Source: Roseinatronobacter bogoriensis DSM 18756 (GTDB lineage Bacteria > Pseudomonadota > Alphaproteobacteria > Rhodobacterales > Rhodobacteraceae). From it: a DNA stretch of 64,000 nt. This document shows positions 34,304-43,105 of this stretch, piece after piece (the stretch's first letter is position 1; every line of letters begins with the position of its first letter). The stretch is from positions 1-64,000 of the forward strand of contig NZ_SORN01000005.1 in assembly GCF_004366635.1 (NCBI RefSeq). Direction: 5' to 3'. The notes under the pieces were generated by a model. That model ran no database searches. It worked only from the letters and a program-made list of their open reading frames with translations, and was not told the origin of the DNA. A program made the translations under genes and the position numbers.

Positions 34304-35728
34304 ATGGCGACCTTTAGAAAGCTGGTCACGGGCACGGCCCTGATTTCGTCAGTCAATATGCTGCGACTGGTGGTGCAGTTTGTATCGCTGCCCTTGCTGG
34401 CGCGACTGCTTAGCCCCGAAGATTATGGCATCGTGGCAATGGCGATGCCGATCTTGCTGTTTGTCATGCTCTTTGCGGATAGCGGTCTGGGCGTTTCGCT
34501 TGTTAGGGACCAAACCGCCGGGGCGACCGCGTGGCACTCCTGCTTCTGGTTGACGACGGTGCTGGGTGCAGGCCTTTGCCTAGTGCTTGCGGCATTTTCT
34601 CCGACCTTTGCTGACTGGATGAATGAGCCGGCACTGGCACCCGTCATGGCCACACTTGCAGTCGTAATTCTGCTACAGTCATTGACGCTTGTGCCCGGGG
34701 CCGCACTGCAAAGGCATGGTTTGTTCAGTCGGGTCGCGGCGGCCGAGATAGCCGGGGTTCTGGCAAGCATCGGCGTGGCCATCGCTGTGGCCTTGAATGG
34801 GTTTGGCGTCTGGGCGCTGGTCTGGCAGCAGGTCGTTCTTTACGGTGTCCGGCTATTGCTTACAGGCCTTCTTAGCCCCTACCGGCCGCAGTTGGTTTTT
34901 GAATGGCAGGCCGCGCGGGGACATGTGGTCTTCGGCTGGAAGCTATTGGTGGCGAATGCGATCACATTCGCCGGGCGTTCGGCGGAGAGTATTGTCATCG
35001 GGAAATTCAGGGGCGCGGCTGATCTGGGCGTGTTCGGCATGGCGTATCAATTTGCAAAGCTGCCATGGATGCTTGTGACAGGCCCGCTTCAGTTTGTGTT
35101 ATTCCCACAAGTGGCAGACGCGCAGAACGATCCTGTCAGGCTTCGCGCGCAGGCCCTGCTGGTCAGCAAAGTCATCGCAACATTGCTGCTTGTACCTATG
35201 GCTTTGATTGGGGCGGCCAGCGTACCCATTTTCGACATTCTGCTTTCTGAAAAATGGCGAGAGGCGGCATATGTCTTTTCCTTGATTGTCGCAGCAGCGG
35301 CAGTCCAGCCTGTCATCGGGGTGTTGGGAACATTTGTGCTGGCAATCGGGCGCCCGGATGTTCAGCTTCGGCTGACGATGCAGTCAACTGTCCTGTGGAT
35401 GATTAGCCTTTTGGGCTCGGTCTGGTTCGGGCTTTACGCTATTGCCATCGCCTATACGGTTTCCTCGCTCGCATTCTCTGCCTGGAGCCTTCGGGTGATG
35501 TTGCCACTTGTTGGGTGCAGCGTCGCAGATTACATGAAGGCCGTAGGTGGACAGGTCATTCTGGCTATCGCGGCGGCTGTAACTTACCTGCTGATCACCC
35601 AGGCTTGGGACTTGACTGATGGCGCTGCCATTTTGCTGGCAATGGCATTGGCGAGCGGTTGCATCGTGTTCTCGTTCAGCCTTTCTTACCGCGATCTTTC
35701 AGCAGGATTGAATGCTCTGAGGCGATAG
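34304..35728 (+). CDS. Polysaccharide flippase (Wzx/MOP superfamily)
   Basis: Inner-membrane protein of 474 residues with 12 or more predicted membrane helices, starting ISSVNMLRLVVQFVSLPLLA then RLLSPEDYGIVAMAMP, typical of O-antigen/exopolysaccharide translocases. It would flip lipid-linked oligosaccharide to the periplasm. ATG at 34304 is preferred over one at 34286 because it begins just before the first helix and follows GAGAG. It is the last gene of the polysaccharide cluster; no polymerase gene is recognised here. Confidence 0.9.
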   Translation: MATFRKLVTGTALISSVNMLRLVVQFVSLPLLARLLSPEDYGIVAMAMPILLFVMLFADSGLGVSLVRDQTAGATAWHSCFWLTTVLGAGLCLVLAAFSPTFADWMNEPALAPVMATLAVVILLQSLTLVPGAALQRHGLFSRVAAAEIAGVLASIGVAIAVALNGFGVWALVWQQVVLYGVRLLLTGLLSPYRPQLVFEWQAARGHVVFGWKLLVANAITFAGRSAESIVIGKFRGAADLGVFGMAYQFAKLPWMLVTGPLQFVLFPQVADAQNDPVRLRAQALLVSKVIATLLLVPMALIGAASVPIFDILLSEKWREAAYVFSLIVAAAAVQPVIGVLGTFVLAIGRPDVQLRLTMQSTVLWMISLLGSVWFGLYAIAIAYTVSSLAFSAWSLRVMLPLVGCSVADYMKAVGGQVILAIAAAVTYLLITQAWDLTDGAAILLAMALASGCIVFSFSLSYRDLSAGLNALRR

Positions 35729-35750
35729 CCGACCAAAGACTTTTGATCGG
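35729..35750 (+). terminator. Possible terminator hairpin after the flippase gene
   Basis: CCGACCAAA and TTTGATCGG form a 9-bp stem with one internal mismatch and a 4-base loop, directly after the TAG at 35726-35728. There is no strong T-run after it. It lies between convergent genes, where a terminator is expected. Confidence 0.4.
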
Positions 35751-35820
35751 ACTGGCAAAAGCGCCGGATCACTCGACGTGGCCGAATGCCGATGCGCCAT
35801 AATTCAGCTACGCGGCTTGT

Positions 35821-36657
35821 TCACCGATCCTGCCATTGGGGCGCACGTTTTTCGATGAAGGCGCCTATACCCTCTTCGGCGTCATGGGCCAGCATGTTTT
35901 CTACCATCACTTGGCTGGCATAGTCATAGGCATCCGCAAGGGGCATCTCGCGTTGTGCGTAAAAGGCGCGTTTGCCTGTGGCCAGCGTCATGCCGGATTT
36001 CGACGCGATCTTGCGGGCCATCTCCATCGTGGTTGTTGTCAGCTCCGCAGCAGGGACGGCGTAATTTATCAGGCCGATTTCTGCCGCGCGGGGGGCCGGG
36101 GTCATGTCGCCGGTCAGAAGCATTTCCATCGCGTGCTTGTTTGAGATGTTGCGCGACAAGGCCACCATCGGGGTCGAACAGAACAGCCCGATATGCACCC
36201 CCGGCGTGCTGAACCTTGCAGTATCCGCCGCAATCGCCAGATCACAGCTTGCCACCAATTGACAGCCCGCAGCCGTGGCAACGCCCGTCACTTCGGCAAT
36301 CACGGGCTTGGGGCACTGGACGATACCCTGCATCACAGCCGAACATTGTGCCATGACACTTGCGAAATAGGCGCGCCCCCCATCAGGGGCCGCGCGCCCG
36401 GCTGTCATTTCCTTCAGGTCATGGCCCGCGCAGAATGCCGGACCATTTGCGGCCAGGACGATCACGCGAACCGCGCTGTCGCGGCCCGCTGCAGTGAAAG
36501 CCCTTCCCAGTTCCGAAAGCATCGCCTCGGACAAGGCGTTGCGGCGTGCAACATCGTTCAGGGTCAGACGCAAGACGCCATCATCTGTAAGCGTGCGCAG
36601 AAGGATGTCAGGTTCAGCGGGCATGGATGCGGGGATTTTTGAAGGGTTAGTTAACAT
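35821..36657 (-). CDS. ECHDC3-like crotonase lacking both catalytic glutamates
   Basis: Crotonase-fold protein of 278 residues. The segments AAGCQLVASCDLAIAADTAR and FSTPGVHIGLFCSTP match human ECHDC3-type proteins from memory. The glutamates used by enoyl-CoA hydratases are replaced: AAGCQL where GGGxEL is usual, and TPGVHIG where a PE pair is usual. Water addition is therefore unlikely. ATG at 36657 is chosen for GGAGAG upstream; it overlaps the OsmC gene by 11 bp. An ATG at 36624 is the alternative. Confidence 0.88.
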   Translation of the reverse strand: MLTNPSKIPASMPAEPDILLRTLTDDGVLRLTLNDVARRNALSEAMLSELGRAFTAAGRDSAVRVIVLAANGPAFCAGHDLKEMTAGRAAPDGGRAYFASVMAQCSAVMQGIVQCPKPVIAEVTGVATAAGCQLVASCDLAIAADTARFSTPGVHIGLFCSTPMVALSRNISNKHAMEMLLTGDMTPAPRAAEIGLINYAVPAAELTTTTMEMARKIASKSGMTLATGKRAFYAQREMPLADAYDYASQVMVENMLAHDAEEGIGAFIEKRAPQWQDR

Positions 36658-37096
36658 TGATTTCGACACTCTCCGCCAGCGTATTGGCAATGAAACAGTA
36701 GCGATGCGCCCTGTCTTGCATATTGGTCAGTTGGTCGTCGCTGACGGAAAACCCGGTGTCGAAGCGTACGACCGGGTTCAGGTCGATCCGTGTGACCGCC
36801 ATCTGCCCTTTCGCATTCTTGCCCAAATGCGCCTCGGCGTAGTCATGATAGCTGGCCACAGGCCAGCCCGCCTTCGCGCAAAGCGCAAGGAAGGTCATCA
36901 TGTGGCAGCTTGACAGGGCCGCAGCAAGCGCCTGTTCGGGGTTGGTGTGTTCGGGCGCGCCGCCCCAATCCGGGGCGGCGTCAACCTGCAACTCGTGGCT
37001 GCTGTTGTAATGCACGCTATGCGCGTTTGAAAACTTGCCGGTTTCCAAGGCAGGTTCTGTGCGTTGCCAGTGCAACTCGATCGCAAGGGCGGACAT
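36647..37096 (-). CDS. OsmC/OhrA-family protein
   Basis: Small thiol-dependent peroxidase-like protein of 149 residues. The two cysteines typical of the family lie in LSSCHMMTFLALC and RAHRYCFIANTL. Family members reduce organic hydroperoxides or respond to osmotic stress. The start at 37096 follows AAGGGG; a longer frame to 37267 runs into the upstream GcvT-family gene. It lies 10 bp after that gene and overlaps the crotonase gene, so all three are probably one transcript. Confidence 0.9.
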   Translation of the reverse strand: MSALAIELHWQRTEPALETGKFSNAHSVHYNSSHELQVDAAPDWGGAPEHTNPEQALAAALSSCHMMTFLALCAKAGWPVASYHDYAEAHLGKNAKGQMAVTRIDLNPVVRFDTGFSVSDDQLTNMQDRAHRYCFIANTLAESVEINVN

Positions 37097-37106
37097 GGCA
37101 GGCCCC

Positions 37107-38279
37107 TTACGCTGAAGCTTGTGCTGCGTCAGCCGCGCCGGTCGCTGCAAGGCTTTTACGCGGGTCGAAAAAAGGGCGCTCGACGACCGTCGCTGTCGTC
37201 TCGCCTCTATGGGTGAAGACTTGCAGTTTGGTCCCAAGCTCGGCCACTTCAACCGCGACCATGGCAAGGGCGATGTTTTTCTTCAGGCGCGGCGAATAGA
37301 CTGCCGATGTGACCTTGCCCACAGTGTTGCCATCATGGTTGATCTTCCAAAAGCTTGTGTTTGGCCCTGCCAACGGATCACCGTCGATGATCAGCCCGAC
37401 CTGTTTGTGCGTAATCCCGTTGTCCCGGATGCGCTGTAGCGCAAATTTGCCGATAAAATCAGCTTCCATGTCCAGATTAACCAGACGGTCCAGCCCTAGT
37501 TCGAACGGGTTGGTGTGGATATCGGCATCTGCGTGATAGGACAGCATACCCCCTTCGATCCGACGAATGCTGGAGGTATGGCCGGGCTTCAGGCCGAATG
37601 CCATGCCAACGGCCATGATCCGTTCCCACAACGCATCGCCATAGGCCGAGTCGCGCAAGTAAAGCTCATACCCCAATTCGCTTGACCAACCGGTGCGCGA
37701 CACGATCAGGGGAATGCCGTCCAGTTCCATTTCGCGGAACCAGTAATAGCGCAGGTCCAGTATCTCATCGCCGAACAGTGCCTGCATGATCTTGCCGGAT
37801 TTCGGGCCTTGCAATTGCAGGGGCGAGACATCGGGCTCGGAAATCGACACCTGCATCCCCGAATGCACTGCAACCCCTTGCGCCCAAAGCAGGATATCGC
37901 TGTCGGCCAGCGACAGCCAGAACTGGTTCTCCCCCAATTTCAGCAAGATCGGGTCATTCAGAATCCCGCCATCGGCATTGGTGATCAGGACATATTTGCA
38001 CTGACCGACGGACATATTCGAAAGATCGCGCGGGGTCAGCATCTGGACGAAACGCGCGGCATCAGGGCCTGTAATCTCGACCTGGCGCTCAACGCCCACG
38101 TCGCACAGGATTGCGTCGTTTACCAAGTTCCAGAAGTTCTGTTCAGGATCCCCGAAATCGCGCGGAATATACATGTGGTTATAAACCGAAAACCCTTGCG
38201 CACCCCAACGCACGGTTGCGTCAAAATAGGGCGATTTGCGGATCTGTGTTCCGAATCCGAAGTCTTGCGTCGTGTTCAT
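37107..38279 (-). CDS. GcvT/DmdA-family tetrahydrofolate-dependent methyl- or aminomethyltransferase
   Basis: Aminomethyltransferase-fold protein of 390 residues. Its N-terminus (IRKSPYFDATVRWGAQGFSV then YNHMYIP) and VERQVEITGPDAARFVQMLT resemble dimethylsulfoniopropionate demethylase DmdA more than GcvT, from memory. LQLQGPKSGKIM and the SxxxxGYELY region support the folate fold. Plausible reactions are transfer of a methyl or methylene group from a sulfonium or amine to THF. The start at 38279 has AAAGGG and GGAG upstream; a GTG nine bases earlier is also possible. Whether it is a true DmdA is not settled. Confidence 0.8.
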   Translation of the reverse strand: MNTTQDFGFGTQIRKSPYFDATVRWGAQGFSVYNHMYIPRDFGDPEQNFWNLVNDAILCDVGVERQVEITGPDAARFVQMLTPRDLSNMSVGQCKYVLITNADGGILNDPILLKLGENQFWLSLADSDILLWAQGVAVHSGMQVSISEPDVSPLQLQGPKSGKIMQALFGDEILDLRYYWFREMELDGIPLIVSRTGWSSELGYELYLRDSAYGDALWERIMAVGMAFGLKPGHTSSIRRIEGGMLSYHADADIHTNPFELGLDRLVNLDMEADFIGKFALQRIRDNGITHKQVGLIIDGDPLAGPNTSFWKINHDGNTVGKVTSAVYSPRLKKNIALAMVAVEVAELGTKLQVFTHRGETTATVVERPFFDPRKSLAATGAADAAQASA

Positions 38280-38440
38280 CTTCTCCACCCTTTACTGCGG
38301 CTTGGGCGCTGCCAGATGCCGCGGTTCCTCGTGCAGCAGAGATAATGCAAAACGCGCGCAATAGCGGACTGAAATCGGGGCGTTTACGCGGCAGTCCGGG
38401 CTTGGATTTGGCGAAAAAAAGACCGTTTGGACTTGGCGCG

Positions 38441-38935
38441 TCAAGTTTTGCGATATGCCGCCAGCTTGGCCAGATTTGGCTGTTCTGCCTTGATCAGGCG
38501 GGTTGCGAAATAGGTCATGTAGCGATCAATCGCCAGATCCGCAGCTAGCAAGTCCTCCATCACGTCCTGAAAGGTTGCAAGGCTGGGGGTCACGACTGTC
38601 ATCACGTAATCTAGGCCGCCGCCCGTCGCGACACAGTTGATGATTTCGTCAACCGATCTGATATAGGTCTCGAACCTGTCAAAATCGGATTTGCGATGCG
38701 AGTTCAGTGACACCGTCACGACAACACGTGTCGCATCGAGAACCCGGTCCAGAGCAATATCTGCATGATAGCCGCGAATGTAGCCAGCAGCCCGCAGCCG
38801 TGCCAGCCGCGCCCAACATGGGGTAGGCGAGAGGTTCACGATTTCCGCAAGCTTGGTTTTGCTGAGCTGCCCGTGCCGCTGGACAGCGCTCAGGATACGA
38901 ATGTCAGTGGGATCTAGCCCTTTTCGTTCTCGCAT
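38441..38935 (-). CDS. Lrp/AsnC-family transcriptional regulator
   Basis: Regulator of 164 residues. An N-terminal helix-turn-helix (LSKTKLAEIVNLSPTPCWAR then LARLRAAGYI) precedes a RAM ligand-binding domain (VVVTVSLNSHRKSDFDRFET, IINCVATGGGLDYVMTVVTP). It lies upstream of and in the same direction as the GcvT/DmdA-OsmC-crotonase genes, with a gap of about 160 bp, and may control them in response to an amino-acid-like ligand. Confidence 0.92.
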   Translation of the reverse strand: MRERKGLDPTDIRILSAVQRHGQLSKTKLAEIVNLSPTPCWARLARLRAAGYIRGYHADIALDRVLDATRVVVTVSLNSHRKSDFDRFETYIRSVDEIINCVATGGGLDYVMTVVTPSLATFQDVMEDLLAADLAIDRYMTYFATRLIKAEQPNLAKLAAYRKT

Positions 38936-39304
38936 ATATCACCACCCCGTAGACTGACCTTAACGCAAGTCCGTTCAAAAAGGACGACTTCGGTTTGCTC
39001 AGGAATATAAAAGAGCGCGGCACCCTGCCAGAGAAGTTTTGCGACGCATTTGCGGGCTGTAGCGTCAAACGGTGGGGGCTGCCCCCAGCGCAACGATCTG
39101 ATCTTTTGCGGATTTGGCCAGCATAAAGTGCTACAGATTTTACCGCACAACGCCGCACCATGGCCCGACGCTACGCGGCTTCGTGTCCGATGCTGCAAAG
39201 TCCCCTTGGTCCCACATAGCAGCCACACGCAACAGCATCGCCTGGCGCGCGGGAACCTTTCGTCATGTGGCGAACACTAGGTGCCTGGTTTAAGGCACCT
39301 GACA
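38936..39304. other. Gene-free region with hairpin
   Basis: About 370 bp upstream of the Lrp gene and downstream of the anti-sigma gene. Short frames encode nothing recognisable. An AT-rich string (GGAATATAAAAGAG) near 39003 may belong to the Lrp promoter. The far end carries the hairpin annotated separately at 39279-39300. Confidence 0.45.
39279..39300 (-). terminator. Hairpin just beyond the anti-sigma gene
   Basis: AGGTGCC (39279-39285) and GGCACCT (39294-39300) form a perfect 7-bp stem with the 8-base loop TGGTTTAA. It lies a few bases past the stop of the minus-strand anti-sigma gene, where a terminator is expected. The flanks carry a short repeat (ACACTAGG) and no T-run, so termination efficiency is uncertain. 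Confidence 0.45.
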
Positions 39305-40003
39305 CTAGGCATCATCCAGCGGTGCTGCCGCCAGAACCGGACCAGAGGGCACCGCATCGGGGGATCCGCCTTCGGGTTCAAGGCTGATCGCCAGCGTCAG
39401 CCCCGATTCCAGCACTGCCTGAACCTGCGTGACATCGTCACGAAGCAACCCAAGCGAGCGCGGCACACCGCTGTCGTCAATAACCCAGAGTTCGTAATCC
39501 TGCCCTGCGGGTGCGGCCGCGCCATCGGCCCGTGTCACTTCCAGCAATCCGGCACTCGCATCCCAGCGCGCGGCAAAGCGCAGGTCTGTTTCTTCTGCGA
39601 CGAGTTCGGCCTGAAGGACAATAGGCGCTGTTGTGGGCGGCGCGAGTGTCAGCACTCCGATCACCACTGCGGCAATCAGCGCAGTAATCAAAGCACCGCC
39701 ACGCAGCCCCCAGGAGAACCAGCGCCGTTGCGGCGCGGGGGCGGTAGCGGGGGCGGCGGGGAACAGTCTGTCCTCGATCCGTGGCAGCAAGTCAGCGGGC
39801 GGAATTTCCTCATACCCGTCATTCAGCGTGCTCAGCCGGATTTCCCATGCCACGATGCGTTCGGCAAAGGCGCCGTCAACCTCGGCACGTTCGCGCGCAC
39901 GGCGGCGGTCCTCGGCAGACAGGGTGCCCAGCACATATTCAGCCGCCAGCAGTTCGTCCTGCTCTTCGGGGCCAAAGTCATCTGAAGTGGTCGGGTCGGT
40001 CAT
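39305..40003 (-). CDS. Membrane anti-sigma factor (RskA-like)
   Basis: Anti-sigma protein of 232 residues. A cytoplasmic N-terminal part (DELLAAEYVLGTLSAEDRRR) resembles the sigma-binding domain of RskA/ChrR-like proteins but shows no zinc-finger HxxxC. One membrane helix follows at about 100-122 (GALITALIAAVVIGVLTLA). The extracytoplasmic domain has YELWVIDDSGVPRSLGLL, typical of the RskA C-terminal family. The start at 40003 overlaps the sigma stop as ATGA. It should hold the sigma factor at the membrane until a signal triggers release. Confidence 0.88.
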   Translation of the reverse strand: MTDPTTSDDFGPEEQDELLAAEYVLGTLSAEDRRRARERAEVDGAFAERIVAWEIRLSTLNDGYEEIPPADLLPRIEDRLFPAAPATAPAPQRRWFSWGLRGGALITALIAAVVIGVLTLAPPTTAPIVLQAELVAEETDLRFAARWDASAGLLEVTRADGAAAPAGQDYELWVIDDSGVPRSLGLLRDDVTQVQAVLESGLTLAISLEPEGGSPDAVPSGPVLAAAPLDDA

Positions 40004-40581
40004 CTGTCCAGACACTCCTTCAGGCGCAAAAGGCTGCGGCGCAGCCATGTCCTTATTGTATTGAGCGGCACGTCAAATCGGTCTGCCAGTTCCTTATAGG
40101 CGATCCCTTCCAGATAAGCGCCGCGCACGGCTGCTGCGCGCTCTGGCTCCAACTCTCCGAAACATTCAACGGCGCGGCGCGCATTGGCTGAGGCAAGAAT
40201 ACGTTCTTCCGCGTCGGTTCCCGAGGCAGGCAGTTGCGCCAGAGGGTCGTCATCTGGCGTGTCACTACGGGCGGTTATGCGCGACATGCCGCGCGCCTCT
40301 GGCCGCGCGCGCAGCCGGTCAAGCGCCACATTGCGCGCAATCGCGACCAGCCAGCCCATTGCGGCACCGCGCGTCCCATCGAATTGTGTGGCACGCTGCC
40401 AGACACGGATATACACATCTTGCAAAGCATCCTCGACCTCGGACCTGTCCCTGAGCATACGGGTCAGCACGCCGGTGAGTTTCGGGGCGCTTAGATGGTA
40501 TACCTCACGAAACGCTGCCCGATCCTGCCGCGCAACTTTTTCGAGAAGATCATTTATTACACTGTCACTCAAACCGTCGCC
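40000..40581 (-). CDS. ECF RNA polymerase sigma factor
   Basis: Sigma-70 group 4 protein. Region 2 (SEVEDALQDVYIRVWQRATQ ... GWLVAIARNVALDRLR) and region 4 (ERAAAVRGAYLEGIAYKELA, VPLNTIRTWLRRSLLRLKE) are clear. The frame is open to 40722, giving 240 residues from a TTG, long for the family. I prefer the GTG at 40581 (193 residues), but neither start has a good Shine-Dalgarno. It is coupled to its anti-sigma gene and divergent from a secreted DUF4394-like protein, a probable target. Confidence 0.88.
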   Translation of the reverse strand, partial: GDGLSDSVINDLLEKVARQDRAAFREVYHLSAPKLTGVLTRMLRDRSEVEDALQDVYIRVWQRATQFDGTRGAAMGWLVAIARNVALDRLRARPEARGMSRITARSDTPDDDPLAQLPASGTDAEERILASANARRAVECFGELEPERAAAVRGAYLEGIAYKELADRFDVPLNTIRTWLRRSLLRLKECLDR

Positions 40582-40844
40582 CACTCTGTTCGCTTCACTA
40601 GCTGCCTTCAGAGCGCGCGCGGTGTCAACCTTTAATACCTTGTGGCCTTGCTGGACGGCAACGCCGATATTTGTCTTTGACCGGGGCGTGCCTGCAACTA
40701 TCGCAGGCGATTGCACTGCCAATCTTCCCGGCTGTACGAAGTCGCGTTCACGAAACTGTCAGACATGCAGGCGAAACTTTCGCTTCTGCGCGGCGTCCTT
40801 ATTGCTGTCCGGCGCGCTGGCCGGTCGAGTAAATGGAGAAGACC

Positions 40845-41618
40845 ATGATTAAGTTCACGATACCCGCCGCCCTGATTTCGGCGCTTGCACTGCCTGTTGC
40901 CGCCGATACCGCGATTGGCCTTGCGGGAGAGCGTACGCTTGCGATGATCGACCTTTCGACAGGTCAGGTTACCGGCATGACCGAGGTTGATTATGAGGGC
41001 CGTTTGCTTGGCATCGATTACCGCCCCGCAACGGACAGTCTGATCGGCGTTACTGATGAATTCGTCGTGGTCGAGATTGATCCGGAAAGCGGTCAGTGGT
41101 CTGTTATTGCCGAAATGGACATGTCTATGGACATTGCCGAAGGCGCTGCGGTGATCGTTGACATCAATCCGGCGGCGGATGCCCTGCGCTTCATGTCCGG
41201 CACGACAAACCACCGTGTAAACCTGTCAAGCGGTGAAGTGATGGTCGATGGTGATCTGACCTTTACAGATGGAACCGACGGTATGCCTATGGTCGGGGGG
41301 ACCGCCTATAGCAACTCTTTCGGCACCCCGGATGAAACTGCAATGTATAACATCGACACCGATCGCGCTGCTCTGCTGCGCCAGACTGCGCCAAATGATG
41401 GCGACAACGCGATGATCGGTGAACTGGGGGTCATGTTCGACGGGCCTGTCGGCTTCGACATTGTAACCGATGCTGAGGGCACGAATACGGCGTGGCTTTC
41501 TGCGAATGGCGCCTTGCACATGATCTCGCTTGAAGATGGCGCGATCATGGACTCGTGGGAAATTGATGGGCTTGATGTGACCTTGCGTGACCTGACCGTC
41601 ATGACTGCAAGTGATTGA
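40845..41618 (+). CDS. Secreted DUF4394-like protein
   Basis: Protein of 257 residues with a Sec signal peptide MIKFTIPAALISALALPVAA. The mature part has repeated beta-propeller-like segments (LAMIDLSTGQVTGMTEVDYE, LLGIDYRPATDSLIGVTDEF, VGFDIVTDAEGTNTAWLSAN) that match DUF4394 as I recall it. ATG at 40845 is chosen because GGAG lies eight bases upstream; an ATG at 40833 is the alternative. Its position divergent from the ECF sigma gene suggests it is part of that regulon and acts in the periplasm. Its function is unknown. Confidence 0.85.
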   Translation: MIKFTIPAALISALALPVAADTAIGLAGERTLAMIDLSTGQVTGMTEVDYEGRLLGIDYRPATDSLIGVTDEFVVVEIDPESGQWSVIAEMDMSMDIAEGAAVIVDINPAADALRFMSGTTNHRVNLSSGEVMVDGDLTFTDGTDGMPMVGGTAYSNSFGTPDETAMYNIDTDRAALLRQTAPNDGDNAMIGELGVMFDGPVGFDIVTDAEGTNTAWLSANGALHMISLEDGAIMDSWEIDGLDVTLRDLTVMTASD

Positions 41619-41654
41619 TCTGCCGCTTGGGTGCTGACAGTGCCTGATTAACGT

Positions 41655-41689
41655 CATGCCGGGGCCATTGGTCCCGGCATGTTTCATTT
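41655..41689 (+). terminator. Rho-independent terminator
   Basis: CATGCCGGG and CCCGGCATG form a perfect 9-bp stem that extends inward by three further pairs (one G-T) to a three-base loop ATT. It is followed by TTTCATTT. It lies 36 bp after the DUF4394-like gene's stop and is symmetric enough to serve the convergent gene as well. Confidence 0.85.
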
Positions 41690-41770
41690 GTGGCAGGATG
41701 CTGGCTTCTTGCTGCAAGTTGCGCAAGTGTCGGAGACTTGCATCCCGGCACAGCGCCGGCAAGACAGGTG

Positions 41771-42748
41771 TCAGGCCATATCCAGCACTGGCCCGTCCAG
41801 CAGGCGCATCAGATCACCGAAATGCCCGTCAGAGCGCGCCGGGCGCGTTGGGTCCGAAGTAATGGCAACGGCAAGGTCGTGGTCCTTGTGTGCGGCAATG
41901 ATCTGCCCGCCATAGCCGCGCGCCAGCATGTAACCGCTTGGCGAGAGGAACCAGCCATAGCCATAGGACAGCCCCGACCATGGCGACCGTGCGCGGGGTT
42001 GCGCCGAGGCTGTCATCCAGTCTTCGCCAATCACCTGTTCATCGGCAAATCTGCCGGTGTCACGCACCAGTTGGGCGATCTTCAGCATTGCGGTCGGGCG
42101 CAATGCCATCTCGTTGCCGCCCAGAAAATAGCCTGACGGGTCGCGCGTCCAGGGTGGGATCTCGATATCCAGGGCACGGCCCAGACGTGTGCGCGCCTGT
42201 TCCAGCAAGCTTTGCCCAGTCGCCTCGACCAGAGCGGCGCCAAGAATATGTGTTGTGCCGGTTGAATACAGCATCTCTGCTCCCGGCGCGCCGACCATCG
42301 GGCGGGTCATCGCATCGGCCAACCAGTTGCGCGTGCTGACCCAACTGCCGTAATTCGCCCCCGAGGTGCGTTCCAGCCCCGCGCGCAGGGTGACAAGATC
42401 TTCCATCGTGATTTTGGTCACGCCGGGGGTGGCGTTTTGTGGCACAATGGCCGGGGCCACATCGCCCAGTGCCGCACGCACCGACGCGATCTCTCCCCGG
42501 TCGATGGCAGCGCCAAGCAAAAGCGCGACAATGCTTTTCGAACAGGACTTGATATTTGCCAAGCGCTCAAGGCCCGGCCCGCGCGGGGCTTCGGCAAAGA
42601 CTGTCTCTGACCCGCGACTGATCTGCAAGGAATGCAACTGAGGCAGGCTGTCGATTGCTGTGCGCAGATCATTTGATCGCGCCCGCAAGGTCGCGGGTGC
42701 AAAGACGGTAGCTGCGGATGCGATAAGAAAGCTGCGGCGAGAATTCAT
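41771..42748 (-). CDS. Tat-exported serine beta-lactamase-fold hydrolase
   Basis: Class C beta-lactamase/penicillin-binding-protein-fold protein of 325 residues. The N-terminus carries a twin-arginine signal (NSRRSFLIASAATVFAPATL). SCSKS is the SxxK nucleophile motif and YSTGTTH stands at the YxN/YxS position. RGYGGQ near the C-terminus fits the third motif. Members include esterases and D-amino-acid peptidases, so antibiotic resistance should not be assumed. It is monocistronic and converges on the DUF4394-like gene. Confidence 0.88.
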   Translation of the reverse strand: MNSRRSFLIASAATVFAPATLRARSNDLRTAIDSLPQLHSLQISRGSETVFAEAPRGPGLERLANIKSCSKSIVALLLGAAIDRGEIASVRAALGDVAPAIVPQNATPGVTKITMEDLVTLRAGLERTSGANYGSWVSTRNWLADAMTRPMVGAPGAEMLYSTGTTHILGAALVEATGQSLLEQARTRLGRALDIEIPPWTRDPSGYFLGGNEMALRPTAMLKIAQLVRDTGRFADEQVIGEDWMTASAQPRARSPWSGLSYGYGWFLSPSGYMLARGYGGQIIAAHKDHDLAVAITSDPTRPARSDGHFGDLMRLLDGPVLDMA

Positions 42749-43105
42749 GCCGACTGTTCTAAGGGGCTTGTCTGCCGCGTCCAGACCTGACCGCTTGTAA
42801 CCGATGCAAAAAACGCATTCGTGATGACCTTGTCAGAGGGTCGTTTTGCGTTTGCACAACGTGGCATCTGGCAGGGAATGCGACAATGGTAGATGCTGCG
42901 CACAGGGCATATTTGTGACGCAAGCCACCCAAAGGTGCCAATTTTTTTTATCGAAAGTGGTGTCGGTTGTCGAAATAGCCTAGTAAGGTCAGAGTGATTT
43001 GAAGAGATTCTGTCCCGGCGCATGTGCACAATTTCAGTGTGGCAGCGGGCATTGATGTATTGGCAATATTTTACGGAATATATTTGATTAAGGGTAAAAC
43101 GACGC
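42749..43105. promoter_or_regulatory. Divergent promoter region before the type I secretion operon
   Basis: About 357 bp between two divergent genes. It is notably AT-rich near the plus-strand start, with AATATTTTACGGAATATATT at about 43065-43084, an imperfect inverted repeat that may include the -10 element or a binding site. A run of eight T's lies near 42942. AAGGG precedes the TolC-family start. No known operator is recognised. Confidence 0.45.

Noticed and set aside
41771..42748. Reading the beta-lactamase-fold protein as antibiotic resistance
   Set aside because: The SxxK fold is shared by many esterases and peptidases, and the third motif is not diagnostic.
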